A stretch of DNA of 64,000 nucleotides, from positions 1 to 64,000 of the forward strand of contig NZ_CANNGP010000019.1 in the NCBI RefSeq assembly GCF_947504105.1, given 5' to 3'. The translations under genes were made by a program, and so were the position numbers. Shown here in pieces: positions 8,189 through 17,492 of the stretch; within the stretch, counting starts at the first letter, position 1; every line of letters begins with the position of its first letter. The notes beneath the pieces are model-generated. The model searched no databases. It saw only the letters and a list, made by a program, of their open reading frames with translations, and was not told the origin of the DNA. Source of the stretch: an uncultured Tateyamaria sp. GTDB taxonomy: Bacteria > Pseudomonadota > Alphaproteobacteria > Rhodobacterales > Rhodobacteraceae.

Positions 8189-9084
8189 GGTGCTTCCGGG
8201 TCCTTGTCGCGAGCCTGTGGTTGACGGCCTGCGCCGCACAGCAGACCATACCACCCTCCGATCCCTTGCTCTACGACAGCAATGAGCTGGCACAGGCCGA
8301 CAGCGTCGTGATCGGCATTCCCGGTGCGCTGACGTCCGTCCGCGTGCTGCGCCCCATCGACCGGATGAAGACATCCAAGCGGGCCGTGGCTTACTTCCGC
8401 CTGCCCGGCTTTGACGGGCGCCCAAAAGAGGAAAGCATCATTCTGGACCGCGCCGCCGCCAGAATCGCACGCCTTGTACAGACCCACGATCTGAGACGTA
8501 TCGACCTCATCGGGCATTCCACCGGGGCCGTGATTGCACTGGAGGCGGCCAAGCACATCCGCGCAGCCTCTCCGAATGTCGACGTGCATGTCAGCGCCAT
8601 CTCGACCGCCCTGCCCGCTCCGCAACCTGTGCTTGCCGGTCTACGCGGTGCAGCAGGCACCGTCGCCGCAGCCGCCCGCGCGCGCAGCCTGAACCCGCGC
8701 AAAGTATGGCTCGAATACTACCGCCGCCTCGCTTACGGCCCCGATGTCGACACGCGCGCTGAAACGGTCGAGGCAGCAGATGCGCTGGTGGCAGCGAATG
8801 ACGACCGGATCGAGCTGCCCGAGAACGGGCTCTACCGACGTCACACCCGTGACCTTCGACGCTGGACAAACCCTGATCCAGACGCATTAAAAGGCGCGCA
8901 AATCACATTTTACCACGGGGCGGTCGACCCAGTCTTTCCGCCTTGGGCGACCCGGCGCTTCGTCGACACCCTGCCTGATGCGCGCGTGACCTTCATCGAC
9001 GGGCATGGTCACCTGATCCTGCTCACCTACCCGCAGGTCTGGGATCGCATCACGTCAACTCTGAACGAGCCTTCTTCTGACTGA
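8185..9084 (+). CDS. Alpha/beta-hydrolase lipoprotein
   Basis: A 299-aa protein. The N-terminus MRCFRVLVASLWLTACAAQQ is a short signal peptide with lipobox LTAC (Cys16), so it is likely a lipid-anchored periplasmic or outer-membrane enzyme. The hydrolase core has the nucleophile elbow GHSTGAVIAL (Ser), a candidate acid in FYHGAVDPVFPPW and the catalytic His in DGHGHLILL. It is probably an esterase or lipase-like enzyme; no substrate can be named. The start overlaps the preceding stop (ATGA), making it the last gene of a chain that begins with the SDR. GC-rich hairpins follow the stop. Confidence 0.8.
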   Translation: MRCFRVLVASLWLTACAAQQTIPPSDPLLYDSNELAQADSVVIGIPGALTSVRVLRPIDRMKTSKRAVAYFRLPGFDGRPKEESIILDRAAARIARLVQTHDLRRIDLIGHSTGAVIALEAAKHIRAASPNVDVHVSAISTALPAPQPVLAGLRGAAGTVAAAARARSLNPRKVWLEYYRRLAYGPDVDTRAETVEAADALVAANDDRIELPENGLYRRHTRDLRRWTNPDPDALKGAQITFYHGAVDPVFPPWATRRFVDTLPDARVTFIDGHGHLILLTYPQVWDRITSTLNEPSSD

Positions 9085-9098
9085 AAATACGACGGAGC

Positions 9099-9115
9099 GC
9101 GAGGCAGAGCCTCGC
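9099..9115. terminator. Short GC-rich hairpin after the hydrolase gene
   Basis: GCGAGGC and GCCTCGC form a perfect 7-bp stem with an AGA loop between two convergent genes. No T-tract follows on either strand, so termination is only a possibility. A second small stem (GATGC/GCATC) follows. Confidence 0.35.
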
Positions 9116-9175
9116 ACAAACGCAGCACCCGGAGGGGGATGCAAAGCATCGTGTGCGCCGCGCAGGGCGCGCAGT

Positions 9176-9844
9176 TCAATCAATGGCCGGGGGCGTTTTC
9201 GGTCGGGATACGGGCCGTACGGAATCCAATGGTGCGCAATAGCGTTGGCGCTTCAGCCAACCGGCCATGTCCGCCCGTTTGGCAGACGATCGCAGCGGCC
9301 CCCAATCAGCAGCCACGCCCTGCCCACCGCGGCCATAGATCACACCGTCCCGTGGTACGGTTGTCGCCATGATCCGCACGGCGCAACTGAGGTTTGCAGC
9401 CCCGTTTTTCAGCGCCTCACCCGTGCCCGCGTTACACCCGTAGCCGCGCGCCGTTGCAGGCAGGATCTGTAAAAGGCCGTACCACTTGCCGCCGCCGCCC
9501 ACGGCGCGGGGTTTGTAGGTGCTTTCGTACTTGGCCAGGGCCGACATAAACCCCAGCCAGAACGCGCGCCGGTCATCATCATTTGCAGACGGGTAGCGCG
9601 GACACCAATCCGCGATGTCTGCCGGAACCAGATCGACAAGCGACTGGCCATGCCCCTTGAGCGCAGACAGGGCAGCGCGGTTCCACAAGATATGACCCGG
9701 TTGGTGCGTCCATCGGGTGCGCGGCACGTCGCCCACGCGGGCGGGCGGGCGTATCCCGGCATCTGGGTTGCTGTCCTGCGCCTTGGACAGAATCGGTGTG
9801 CCAAGCACAGCCGCGACATCCAGCAATAAGCGCAAACGAAACAT
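9176..9844 (-). CDS. Lytic transglycosylase-like secreted protein
   Basis: A 222-aa protein with an N-terminal signal peptide (MFRLRLLLDVAAVLGTPILS). The catalytic part has AKYESTYKPRAV, where the Glu fits the single acid of SLT-domain lytic transglycosylases, then WYGLLQILPATARGYGC matching the GLxQIxPxTA motif. It should cleave peptidoglycan glycan strands in the periplasm. An extra feature is the Cys pair YGCNAGTG and LSCAVRI, plausibly a disulphide. The ATG at 9844 is chosen because the upstream alternative is a TTG. It is convergent with the hydrolase lipoprotein and divergent from the gene at 10079. Confidence 0.8.
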   Translation of the reverse strand: MFRLRLLLDVAAVLGTPILSKAQDSNPDAGIRPPARVGDVPRTRWTHQPGHILWNRAALSALKGHGQSLVDLVPADIADWCPRYPSANDDDRRAFWLGFMSALAKYESTYKPRAVGGGGKWYGLLQILPATARGYGCNAGTGEALKNGAANLSCAVRIMATTVPRDGVIYGRGGQGVAADWGPLRSSAKRADMAGWLKRQRYCAPLDSVRPVSRPKTPPAID

Positions 9845-10078
9845 GACGGCCAATATGCGCGGTTCGCGCCCGTCCTGTCCAGCCAGCGTTCAGGTCCAAA
9901 TCGTTAATCTGTGGCGCCGTCAGCAACAATCTGCACGCATGTCGGGCATTGATAAAACCGACGCGCGAGTTTCCAGAAAATGATCGCATACAAGGCGCGA
10001 ACATGTCCCGGCGTCGCCCCTTTTGTGTCCCATTTGGCATGCAGAATTGTGCATGTAGTTAGTAATGGGTACGTAACG

Positions 10079-11386
10079 ATGGCTTTTGCAGAACGCCTCA
10101 AGGCGCCATGGGTCCACATTCGCGGCAAGATCGCGAAACCGGCTCTCTCCATGGCCCATGATGGCGTTCTGCAGGTGGGACAAAGCACCCAGGATGCGTC
10201 CCCCACGCCTGCACCGTCCAAAACCGCGATACCGTTCGGGGAACTTTCGATCCCCTGCCCGGATCCAACTGCCGAAGAACGCGCCCGGGACACGCACCAG
10301 GCGCGGGGACTGAAACTGGCCCGTCTGGACGATTGGGGCCGGTTGACGGCCGAAATCACCCGCACCGACAAAGCTCGGCAAAAAACGCTGGGTGGCACAC
10401 CGGTTGCGGATCTGTTGGCGTATGGCGCGCGCGCTGATGTGGTCAGTGCGGCCGAGCACGCCCTTGTTTCTGGCCGTCCCGATCCGCAAGCGCCGCTGCT
10501 TGAAGGTATCGAAGCGCTGGAACGGGTGTTGGCCGAATATCCCGGTAAACCCGTGATCGCAACGATCGTGGCACAGGCTCACATGGATCTGGGTTGGGCA
10601 TGGCGCGGTACCGGTTGGTATGTCGAAGTGCCTGTGCGCAATCGCGAAGCTTTTGCAGCGCATTTCGACAGGGCGTCCGACATCCTGGCAGGGTTTGATG
10701 CGAAAGAATACGACTCTCCCATTCTGGCTGCGGCCCAATGCGCCCTGATCGCCGGGCGTGGCGGGTCGGCCCACGACGTGGTGTCACGCTACGAGACCTG
10801 GATCAATCTGGATCCCAGAAACCCCCGCGCCTTTCGCGGTATGGGCACCCATCTGCTGCCGCGTTGGCACGGCACGTACGAGCGTTTGGAGCTTGAAGCA
10901 CGCCGCGCCGCTGGTCACACTTTTGATCTGTGGGGGAGCGGGGCCTATGCTTGGGTCATGCTTGACGCCATTGCACAGGATATCAAAGCCTGTGCACGGC
11001 TTGATCTGGATTTCCTTCTGGATGGTCTGGACGACATTCTGGAGCGCAGCACGGATCAGCATACGGTCAACCTGATTGCGGCCTATTGCGCCAATACGAT
11101 GGGTGCTACCCCCACCGGCCACGACGAAGCCGACTATATCCGCATCCAGATTGCAGCGGTCGCTGACCAGATTGTGCGCCAACACCTGACCGAGTTGCAT
11201 CCGATGCTATGGGCTCATGCTGCATACGGCTTTGACAATGGGCTGCGTGTGCGCTGTGCGAACAGGTTCGCAGCATCCGGCCATGCTGACGCATTGCGCT
11301 ATCTGACCCAGCTGTTTCGCCGCGAATTGGCCTCTGGCAGGAGCGTGGTGTTCACCGAGGACGGTCCCGAGCTTCAGTCCGGCTGA
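10079..11386 (+). CDS. Conserved-looking protein of unknown function (helical, TPR-like)
   Basis: A 435-aa protein that I cannot assign. It has no signal peptide or membrane helix. It is rich in alanine and appears largely helical, with repeated helix-turn-helix segments (for example ALERVLAEYPGKPVIATIVA and WINLDPRNPRAFRGMGTHLL) that look like tetratricopeptide-type repeats. The start MAFAERLKAPWVH is preferred; an upstream in-frame ATG at 9980 would add a Cys/His-containing segment with no domain-like character. The gene stands alone on its strand, and its 3' end overlaps the convergent gene at 11374 by 13 bases. Confidence 0.65.
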   Translation: MAFAERLKAPWVHIRGKIAKPALSMAHDGVLQVGQSTQDASPTPAPSKTAIPFGELSIPCPDPTAEERARDTHQARGLKLARLDDWGRLTAEITRTDKARQKTLGGTPVADLLAYGARADVVSAAEHALVSGRPDPQAPLLEGIEALERVLAEYPGKPVIATIVAQAHMDLGWAWRGTGWYVEVPVRNREAFAAHFDRASDILAGFDAKEYDSPILAAAQCALIAGRGGSAHDVVSRYETWINLDPRNPRAFRGMGTHLLPRWHGTYERLELEARRAAGHTFDLWGSGAYAWVMLDAIAQDIKACARLDLDFLLDGLDDILERSTDQHTVNLIAAYCANTMGATPTGHDEADYIRIQIAAVADQIVRQHLTELHPMLWAHAAYGFDNGLRVRCANRFAASGHADALRYLTQLFRRELASGRSVVFTEDGPELQSG

Positions 11387-11862
11387 GCCCGCCGCACGGC
11401 GCCGGACAGCAGCGCTCGGGAATAGACTTTGTGCGCTCCGATCAGACTGTGAAACACCGGTCCAAGGGTCAGCTTCCCGGACTTGGTGCGCTGGGGGACA
11501 ACAACCGATCCAAACCGCAAGCACCCCTCTGTCGCCATGAGCCATGACATCGTACGCCCGGTCCGGTCGGCCATCAGCAGTTCGGTGTCGCTGCGGCCTG
11601 AGACCTGCCACATTGCAAACCTGTCTGCGATCCCCGCGGCCAACGCCGCGGCTTCGGCATCTGTTGAGGCTTGCCACGCCAGCAAACGCAAAACCAACCG
11701 CTCTGCCTGGAACAGCGGTTGAGTGTAGAACGCTCTTACGAAGGTTTCGAGCGACACCGGCGCCGCAACCGGCGTTTCAAAGCAATCGGTGTAATACGCC
11801 TCTTTTTCAGAAAAGGGCACGATCAATGTGCCGTGTGGCACCGGAATTTCATCGATTTTCAT
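11374..11862 (-). CDS. Uncharacterised protein, weak resemblance to DUF2867
   Basis: A 162-aa protein of unknown function. The pattern [20 protein letters not shown], then [17 protein letters not shown] and a C-terminal [16 protein letters not shown] recalls DUF2867 proteins, but the match is from memory and only approximate. The start is uncertain: [13 protein letters not shown] at 11862 or an upstream ATG at 11895; neither has a good Shine-Dalgarno sequence. The 3' end overlaps the convergent gene ending at 11386. Confidence 0.6.
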   Translation of the reverse strand: MKIDEIPVPHGTLIVPFSEKEAYYTDCFETPVAAPVSLETFVRAFYTQPLFQAERLVLRLLAWQASTDAEAAALAAGIADRFAMWQVSGRSDTELLMADRTGRTMSWLMATEGCLRFGSVVVPQRTKSGKLTLGPVFHSLIGAHKVYSRALLSGAVRRAQPD

Positions 11863-11981
11863 GGTGCCAGCTTGCACGGTGGGAGGCATCTGCAAAGACG
11901 CCGCATCGTCGCGCCCTCTTGCGAGCGCTGCAGCAGCGCATTACACCGCGCGATAGCCCCTTGATGCAGATCGGTGAGACC

Positions 11982-13496
11982 ATGCTTGACCTGACCTATG
12001 ACCTTCCCAAACCCAAAGTGATTTCCGGTGCCAAGCACGATTGGGAGCTGGTGATCGGGATGGAAGTGCACGCGCAGGTGTCATCCAACGCCAAGCTGTT
12101 TTCAGGTGCCTCGACCAAGTTCGGCGCCGAACCCAATTCCAACGTCGCCTTCGTGGATGCTGCCATGCCCGGCATGCTGCCCGTCATCAATGAGTATTGC
12201 GTGGAACAGGCAGTGCGCACCGGGCTGGGTCTGAAAGCCGAGATCAACCTGAATTCGGCTTTTGACCGCAAGAACTATTTCTACCCGGACCTGCCGCAGG
12301 GCTACCAGATTTCGCAGCTGTACCACCCCATCGTGGGTGAAGGTGAGGTGCTGGTCGAACTGGGTGACGGCACCGCGCGCATGGTGCGGATCGAACGCAT
12401 CCACATGGAACAGGACGCAGGCAAGTCGATCCACGACATGGACCCGAACATGTCCTTCGTGGATCTGAACCGCACCGGCGTTTGCCTGATGGAGATCGTC
12501 AGCCGCCCCGACATTCGCGGGCCGGAAGAGGCCGCCGCCTATATCGTCAAGCTGCGCCAGATCATGCGGTACTTGGGCACTTGCGACGGCAACATGCAGA
12601 ACGGCAACTTGCGGGCGGATGTGAACGTGTCGATCTGTCGCCCCGGCCAGTACGAAAAGTACCAGGAAACGCAAGATTTCAGCTATCTGGGCACGCGCTG
12701 CGAGATCAAGAACATGAACTCGCAGCGCTTTATTCAGCAGGCGATTGACGTCGAGGCGCGGCGTCAGATTGCGATTGTCGAGGCCGGAGGTTCCGTCGAT
12801 CAGGAAACACGCCTTTATGACCCGGACAAGGGCGAAACGCGGTCGATGCGGTCGAAGGAAGAAGCGCATGATTATCGCTATTTCCCAGACCCCGATCTGC
12901 TGCCGCTTGAGATCGAACAGGCATGGGTGGATGACATCGCGGCCTCCCTGCCCGAGCTGCCCGATGCCAAGAAGACGCGCTTTATGGGCGACTTCGGCCT
13001 GACCGACTACGACGCATCCGTGCTGACTGCGGATGTGGACACAGCTGTCTATTTCGAGGCCGTGGCCGAGGGCCGCGACGGTAAACAGGCCGCAAACTGG
13101 ACGATCAACGAGTTGTTCGGCCGCCTGAAGCGCGATGACGACAAGGGCATCACCGACAGTCCCGTGTCCCCGACCCAGTTGGGCGGCATCATCGACCTGA
13201 TCGGCAAGGGCGACATCTCGGGCAAGATCGGCAAGGACCTGTTCGAGATCATCTATACCGAGGGCGGCGACCCGGCCGAGGTCGTCGAGGCCCGTGGCAT
13301 GAAACAGGTGACAGACACGGGCGCCATCGAAGCGGCCGTGGACGAGGTGATTGCTGCCAACCCCGCGCAGGTCGAAATGGCCAAGGCGAACCCGAAACTG
13401 GCGGGCTGGTTCGTAGGCCAGGTGATGAAGGCGACCGGCGGCAAGGCGAATCCAAAAGCCGTGAACGAGATCGTGGCCGGGAAACTCGGGCTGTAA
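11982..13496 (+). CDS. gatB: Aspartyl/glutamyl-tRNA(Asn/Gln) amidotransferase subunit B
   Basis: A 504-aa subunit of GatCAB, which converts Glu-tRNA(Gln) (and Asp-tRNA(Asn)) to the amide form. The catalytic cradle opens with [15 protein letters not shown] and [25 protein letters not shown] and [20 protein letters not shown] are family hallmarks, and [20 protein letters not shown] belongs to the same core. The C-terminal helical and YqeY-like tail domain ends [17 protein letters not shown]. The start [12 protein letters not shown] is typical of this family branch; an ATG 18 bases upstream is possible. gatA and gatC are not in the window, so the complex is encoded at split loci. Confidence 0.97.
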   Translation: MLDLTYDLPKPKVISGAKHDWELVIGMEVHAQVSSNAKLFSGASTKFGAEPNSNVAFVDAAMPGMLPVINEYCVEQAVRTGLGLKAEINLNSAFDRKNYFYPDLPQGYQISQLYHPIVGEGEVLVELGDGTARMVRIERIHMEQDAGKSIHDMDPNMSFVDLNRTGVCLMEIVSRPDIRGPEEAAAYIVKLRQIMRYLGTCDGNMQNGNLRADVNVSICRPGQYEKYQETQDFSYLGTRCEIKNMNSQRFIQQAIDVEARRQIAIVEAGGSVDQETRLYDPDKGETRSMRSKEEAHDYRYFPDPDLLPLEIEQAWVDDIAASLPELPDAKKTRFMGDFGLTDYDASVLTADVDTAVYFEAVAEGRDGKQAANWTINELFGRLKRDDDKGITDSPVSPTQLGGIIDLIGKGDISGKIGKDLFEIIYTEGGDPAEVVEARGMKQVTDTGAIEAAVDEVIAANPAQVEMAKANPKLAGWFVGQVMKATGGKANPKAVNEIVAGKLGL

Positions 13497-13532
13497 GCCG
13501 GTTTCACAGGAACAGTCAGCGCATGAACGCAG

Positions 13533-13554
13533 CACCCGGTCGAAAGTTCGGGTG
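13533..13554. terminator. Possible hairpin between convergent gatB and methyltransferase genes
   Basis: CACCCG and CGGGTG form a 6-bp GC-rich stem with a 10-base loop in the 76-bp gap between the two stop codons. It lacks a T-run on either side, so this is a weak call. Confidence 0.3.
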
Positions 13555-13572
13555 TTGGACAGGTTGCCGACC

Positions 13573-14751
13573 CTACTCCAAGAGACGCGAATAGTGCATT
13601 AGGCCAGCCCCGCAGAGGGCTATTTCAACCTTTGCCCAAACGGCATGGTTCGTTTGCGAATGCGCGATATCGGCGATCGAGCGGATCCCATCCACTTGCT
13701 GCAGCAATGGCGCGGCGTCAGCGGGGATATCGTAGTGAAACGCGGTGCCTGCCGTGTCGATGGTCAACCCCTGCCCGTTTGCCACATGGGCGGCAAGCCC
13801 AGAGGCATCCATGTCACGCAGATGCGGCACCGCGTCAGGCCGACCCAATGGTGGCGCGATGACCTGCCCCTTGGGTCGGGCATAAGCAATGTGGGTCTTG
13901 AAGGTGCCGCGCAGATCTTCGGCCAGCTGCATGTCGGCAATCGGGTCCAAATCACTTTCACCATCCAGCAGCGTAGTGGGATCATAAAGCATCACCTCGG
14001 GTGCTCCCGCATAGTCCAGACCGGACGTGTGCAATGCCTCGATCAGCGCCGTGATCGTGAACGGGCGATCCTGGCTGTGCAACAGCAGGTCATAGAACCC
14101 TGCATCTCCGCCTTTGTGATCCACAAGGCGCTGGTTACGTTTGAACGGATGGGCGCCGGGCAGACGGTCGAAGATGCGCTTGGCAGCTTTGAGTTGTTTC
14201 TCGGGCGGCTGGTCTTGCAACAGGGCGTTGAAGGCATCTTGCAACGGATAGACGCCCGACCGCCCATGCGGTGCATAGACCATCAGCCCCATACCACCGT
14301 CCGGTTTGAGTGCGTTCGCCAACGCGTTGAACCCGGCCTGCGGGTCCGGCAGATGGTGCAGCACGCCGCAGCAATCAATGTAGTCAAAGGGGGCGTGATC
14401 GCCCGCATCCAGCAGTGATCCCGTGACAAAGGTAATACCGCTCAACTTGCGCACACCTGCCCGCTTCTCTGCAATACGGCGCGCGGCCAGCGACAGGTCA
14501 AGATAGATGATGTCGTAGGGCCGCCCCGCATCCGTCAGTTTTTGCGCCAACTGGATCAGGGCGTCGCCCGTTCCGCCCCCCGCCACGAGCGCGCGCAGCG
14601 GCTGTGACCAGTCGCGCGCGCCACCCCATAGCCAGTGATCCATTTCAACCGGCAGCGAGGGCGAGCCGGTGATCAACCGCTTACGTTCGTCCGTTGGCTT
14701 GCGTTCGGGATAAGGGAACGCCTCGTACTGGGCGCGGACGGTATCGGTCAT
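13573..14751 (-). CDS. SAM-dependent methyltransferase with C-terminal extension
   Basis: A 392-aa protein. Residues around 10-30 (QYEAFPYPERKPTDE) form the YPYP-type lead found in some class I methyltransferases. The SAM-binding loop LVAGGGTGDALIQLA, acidic strand IIYLDLSLAARRIA and CCGVLHHLPDPQAGFNALAN give a clear Rossmann methyltransferase domain. The C-terminal third (GTAFHYDIPADAAPLLQQVD, then IRSIADIA) resembles a winged-helix or PqqD-like module. The methyl acceptor is unknown. The ATG at 14751 is used because the upstream alternative is TTG. It is divergent from the thioesterase gene, 89 bases apart. Confidence 0.8.
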   Translation of the reverse strand: MTDTVRAQYEAFPYPERKPTDERKRLITGSPSLPVEMDHWLWGGARDWSQPLRALVAGGGTGDALIQLAQKLTDAGRPYDIIYLDLSLAARRIAEKRAGVRKLSGITFVTGSLLDAGDHAPFDYIDCCGVLHHLPDPQAGFNALANALKPDGGMGLMVYAPHGRSGVYPLQDAFNALLQDQPPEKQLKAAKRIFDRLPGAHPFKRNQRLVDHKGGDAGFYDLLLHSQDRPFTITALIEALHTSGLDYAGAPEVMLYDPTTLLDGESDLDPIADMQLAEDLRGTFKTHIAYARPKGQVIAPPLGRPDAVPHLRDMDASGLAAHVANGQGLTIDTAGTAFHYDIPADAAPLLQQVDGIRSIADIAHSQTNHAVWAKVEIALCGAGLMHYSRLLE

Positions 14752-14840
14752 GTCGTATCCACTCAAAGAATGGTTTGAGCTTTACCACCCTTGGCCGCGC
14801 ATGCAATCCGGGGTGGACTGGACAAGGGACAGGAGATCAG

Positions 14841-15314
14841 ATGCAGACCCCGTTTCAATCGACCGTGATGACGGTCAAACCAGAGTGGATCGACTTCAAT
14901 GGCCATCTGAACATGGCCTATTACGGCGTGCTGTTCGATATGGGCGCGGACCAGATGTTCGCCCATTTTGGCTTTGGTCGCGATTACCAGTCGCGCACCG
15001 GCAACACGACCTATGCCGCCGAGTTTCATGTGCGCTATCTGCATGAGCTGCATGTGAATGATCGTGTGATCGTCAGCTATCACCTTGTGGATCATGACGA
15101 AAAGCGGCTGCATTCCTTTCAGGAGTTGCGCCATGCGGACGGCTGGCTGGCCGCGACGGGCGAAACGATGACATTGCATGTAGACCAGTCCGGCCCCCGC
15201 GTGGCACCGATGCCGGAAGATGTGCTGGGACGCGTTGCAACCATTGCCCGGGCCCATGCGGCTCTGCCAAAGCCGAAAGGCGTTCATGCCAACATCGGTA
15301 TCCGCCGCAACTGA
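14841..15314 (+). CDS. Hotdog-fold acyl-CoA thioesterase family protein
   Basis: A 157-aa single hotdog domain. The segment PEWIDFNGHLNMAYYGVLFD carries the 4HBT-type active-site pattern (Asp/Asn-Gly-His-xNxxxY), followed by FHVRYLHELHVNDRVIVSYH. It should hydrolyse a CoA thioester. The family includes betainyl-CoA thioesterases of carnitine degradation, but no carnitine genes are near, so the substrate is open. An AGGAGA motif precedes the ATG by 5 bases. It is probably cotranscribed with the DUF4177 gene 66 bases downstream. Confidence 0.85.
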   Translation: MQTPFQSTVMTVKPEWIDFNGHLNMAYYGVLFDMGADQMFAHFGFGRDYQSRTGNTTYAAEFHVRYLHELHVNDRVIVSYHLVDHDEKRLHSFQELRHADGWLAATGETMTLHVDQSGPRVAPMPEDVLGRVATIARAHAALPKPKGVHANIGIRRN

Positions 15315-15380
15315 GCCAAGGGCTTTCCACTTTGTCCTGCGCCGGATATATCCGCGCCAAACATGACAGAGGGACAGATC

Positions 15381-15857
15381 ATGCCAGGTTGGGAATACAA
15401 GGTCGTACCCGCCCCCATCAAAGGCCTGAAAAGCAAGGGTGTCAAAGGTCCAGAAGCACGGTTTGCTCATGCCCTTGAGCTGATGATGAATGACATGGGC
15501 GGTGATGGCTGGGAGTTTCTGCGCGCCGAAACGCTCCCTTCGACCGAACGGTCGCGCCTGACCGGCACCAAGACGGAATGGCGCAACCTTCTGGTCTTTC
15601 GTCGCACGGTCAGCGATCCGATGGATGCATTCGAACCCGAATTGCTGCCGCCCCCGGCGGACGCCCCGGAAATGGATGAAGCTTCGGCAGACGCGTCGTC
15701 CGATAGCAGCGAAACGGACGCGACATTTTCGCCTGGCGAAGGCGCCACGCAGATGGCCGCTGACAATGGTGTTGAAGAAACAAGCCCGGTGTCCGGTATG
15801 ACGACATCACTCAAGAATCTTGCAACACAACGCAAGAGTGCGGACCTGAAGGACTAG
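15381..15857 (+). CDS. DUF4177-like protein with acidic tail
   Basis: A 158-aa protein. The N-terminal 70 residues (WEYKVVPAPIKG, GGDGWEFLRAETLP, NLLVFRR) match the small DUF4177 fold, a compact beta-alpha-beta unit of unknown function. The rest is low-complexity, rich in Asp, Glu, Ser and Ala, and probably disordered. GAGGGAC lies 5 bases upstream of the ATG at 15381; an ATG 18 bases earlier is less well placed. The stop is 7 bases from the convergent bolA-like gene. Confidence 0.75.
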   Translation: MPGWEYKVVPAPIKGLKSKGVKGPEARFAHALELMMNDMGGDGWEFLRAETLPSTERSRLTGTKTEWRNLLVFRRTVSDPMDAFEPELLPPPADAPEMDEASADASSDSSETDATFSPGEGATQMAADNGVEETSPVSGMTTSLKNLATQRKSADLKD

Positions 15858-15864
15858 AACCGGT

Positions 15865-16134
15865 TCAGACGTCCAGATCCAGTGCCAATGCGTGGATGCG
15901 ACCGATCAACTCCGGCCCGAGGGCGGCATGTACTGCACGGTGGCGCGCGACCCGGTTTTTTCCTTCAAAATCAGCGCTACGCAGCATGACATTAAAGTGG
16001 CTTTGACCCGCAGCCGGCGCCCCGGCATGCCCTGCATGGCTGGCGCTGTCATCGACCACGACGATATCGCGTGGGCTGAACGCGACGCTCAGCTTGTCTT
16101 CAATTTCTTGCCGAACCGTCATTTTACCTGACAT
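15865..16134 (-). CDS. BolA family protein
   Basis: An 89-aa protein with the BolA pattern: IEDKLSVAFSPRDIVVVDDS, the SHAGHAG motif, SHFNVMLRSADFEGKNRVAR and a HRAVHAALG segment. BolA proteins pair with monothiol glutaredoxins to handle [2Fe-2S] clusters, and can affect cell shape and stress responses. The His in SHFNV and the conserved RHRAVH are present. The start could also be an in-frame ATG at 16122. It is divergent from the J-domain gene, with 76 bases between them. Confidence 0.92.
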   Translation of the reverse strand: MSGKMTVRQEIEDKLSVAFSPRDIVVVDDSASHAGHAGAPAAGQSHFNVMLRSADFEGKNRVARHRAVHAALGPELIGRIHALALDLDV

Positions 16135-16210
16135 TTTTTTCCCACACCCCCTTCAATCTCTCCGCTCAGACTCTAAACTTGTGGGCCTGAGTCGGAAAGG
16201 ACCCCTTCCC

Positions 16211-16837
16211 ATGCCTAAGCCTGATCCCTTTGGTTTCGATATGTCCGTGTCTTCTGCGAAGAAGAAAAATCCGCGCGGACGCCGGGGTATGTCCGGCGCG
16301 TCAGAGACATCGACGCGCGTTTGCGACCATGATGGATGCCAAGAAGCAGGCAAGTTTCGCGCACCCAAGGCGCCAGACGTGCTGGATGATTTCTTCTGGT
16401 TCTGCCAGCAGCACGTGCGCGAGTACAACACCAAGTGGAACTTCTTTGACGGCACGACCGAGGCCGAGATCAACGCCCAGCAGTCCAAGGACAAGGTGTG
16501 GGAACGCCAGACCAAGCCCATGGGCGACCCCGAGGCACGTGCATGGGCACGCTTGGGCATCGAGGACCCGCACCAGGTGCTCGGCAAAAACGCGACGCAG
16601 AACCCCGGTCGTGGCGGCTCGGCCGCATCAAGGCGCCTTCCGCCCACCGAAAAGCGCGCAATCGAGATTTTGGAAGCCAAAGCTGACGCCACCAAAGCCG
16701 AAGTGCGCAAGGCCTACAAGGCGCTGATCAAGGTGCTACACCCCGACATGAACGGCGGGGATCGCAGCCAGGAAGAGCAGCTTCAGGAGGTTGTCTGGGC
16801 TTGGGATCAGATCAAGGACAGCCGGAATTTCAAATAG
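16211..16837 (+). CDS. J-domain (DnaJ-like) protein with N-terminal Cys/His motif
   Basis: A 208-aa protein whose J domain is at the C-terminus (about residues 150-208): ILEAKADATKAEVRKAYKAL, then LHPDMNGGD with the HPD motif that stimulates DnaK ATPase. The N-terminal half has CDHDGCQEAG and WFCQQHVREYN, a C-x4-C...C-x2-H arrangement that could bind zinc. It is not a full DnaJ, since the G/F-rich region and CxxCxGxG repeats are missing, so it is probably a specialised Hsp70 partner. The last 8 bases overlap the convergent membrane-protein gene. Confidence 0.88.
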   Translation: MPKPDPFGFDMSVSSAKKKNPRGRRGMSGASETSTRVCDHDGCQEAGKFRAPKAPDVLDDFFWFCQQHVREYNTKWNFFDGTTEAEINAQQSKDKVWERQTKPMGDPEARAWARLGIEDPHQVLGKNATQNPGRGGSAASRRLPPTEKRAIEILEAKADATKAEVRKAYKALIKVLHPDMNGGDRSQEEQLQEVVWAWDQIKDSRNFK

Positions 16838-17303
16838 ATACCTGCCTTTCCGTACGCAACACTACATGAACCAGAGCCGCCGACAGCACCCAGACGGCGG
16901 CGACGACCCAACTGGTGGTGATGCCATCGCCGACGGCCAAAAGACCCAGGGGAGCTGCCTCCCTCATGGCCGTGACGAAACCACCGGCCACGCCGTAACG
17001 CATATCGGCCACTGACAGGCCGAACGGCACCGCAGCGATGGCCGCCCCTAGTGCGGTGGCGACCGGCCATGCCAAGATGCAGATCACCACGCCTATCAAC
17101 CCGCTGCGGCCCAAGGCGCTGGCCAGGATGGCGCCTGCGCAAGCCGCACCAAAAACAGCTGTCAAAGTCAGGAGCCATGTTGGTGGCAGAAAGCGCGCCA
17201 AATCGCCGCCCCACAGGCTCATGGCTTGCGCTGTTGCGCCGCCGCCTATGCCGGTCAGGATGGCGCTGTGCAGTCGAATGGAGGGGTTGATAAAGCATGT
17301 CAC
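16830..17303 (-). CDS. Four-helix membrane protein of unknown function
   Basis: A 157-aa protein with about four transmembrane segments (LLTLTAVFGAACAGAILASA, GVVICILAWPVATALGAAIA, and two more towards the end). It starts VTCFINPSIRLHSAILTGIG from a GTG, which is supported by AAGGAAA 8 bases upstream; longer in-frame sequence towards cobS is the antisense of real genes. Its family is not recognised. It is convergent with the J-domain gene and divergent from cobS, which starts 189 bases away. Confidence 0.65.
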   Translation of the reverse strand: MTCFINPSIRLHSAILTGIGGGATAQAMSLWGGDLARFLPPTWLLTLTAVFGAACAGAILASALGRSGLIGVVICILAWPVATALGAAIAAVPFGLSVADMRYGVAGGFVTAMREAAPLGLLAVGDGITTSWVVAAVWVLSAALVHVVLRTERQVSI

Positions 17304-17492
17304 GATCAGATTTCCTTTGTTGACGATCCCAATGTGACCAAGACTTGTGCAGAGACTGATCTGTCGCTTGTGCAGGTCTTGCGCAATTTCCGAGGCGACC
17401 GCCCCCTTCCCCTTGCCCTTTCCGGCTATATGTTGCACCACGATCAGCGCGCCCATCCGGGGCGCGTTTTCTATGCTTAAGGACAATTTGAG

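Noticed and set aside
12102-13535. Minus-strand open frame of 477 codons opposite gatB
   Set aside because: His/Val/Leu-rich antisense product with no recognisable domain; gatB is certain.
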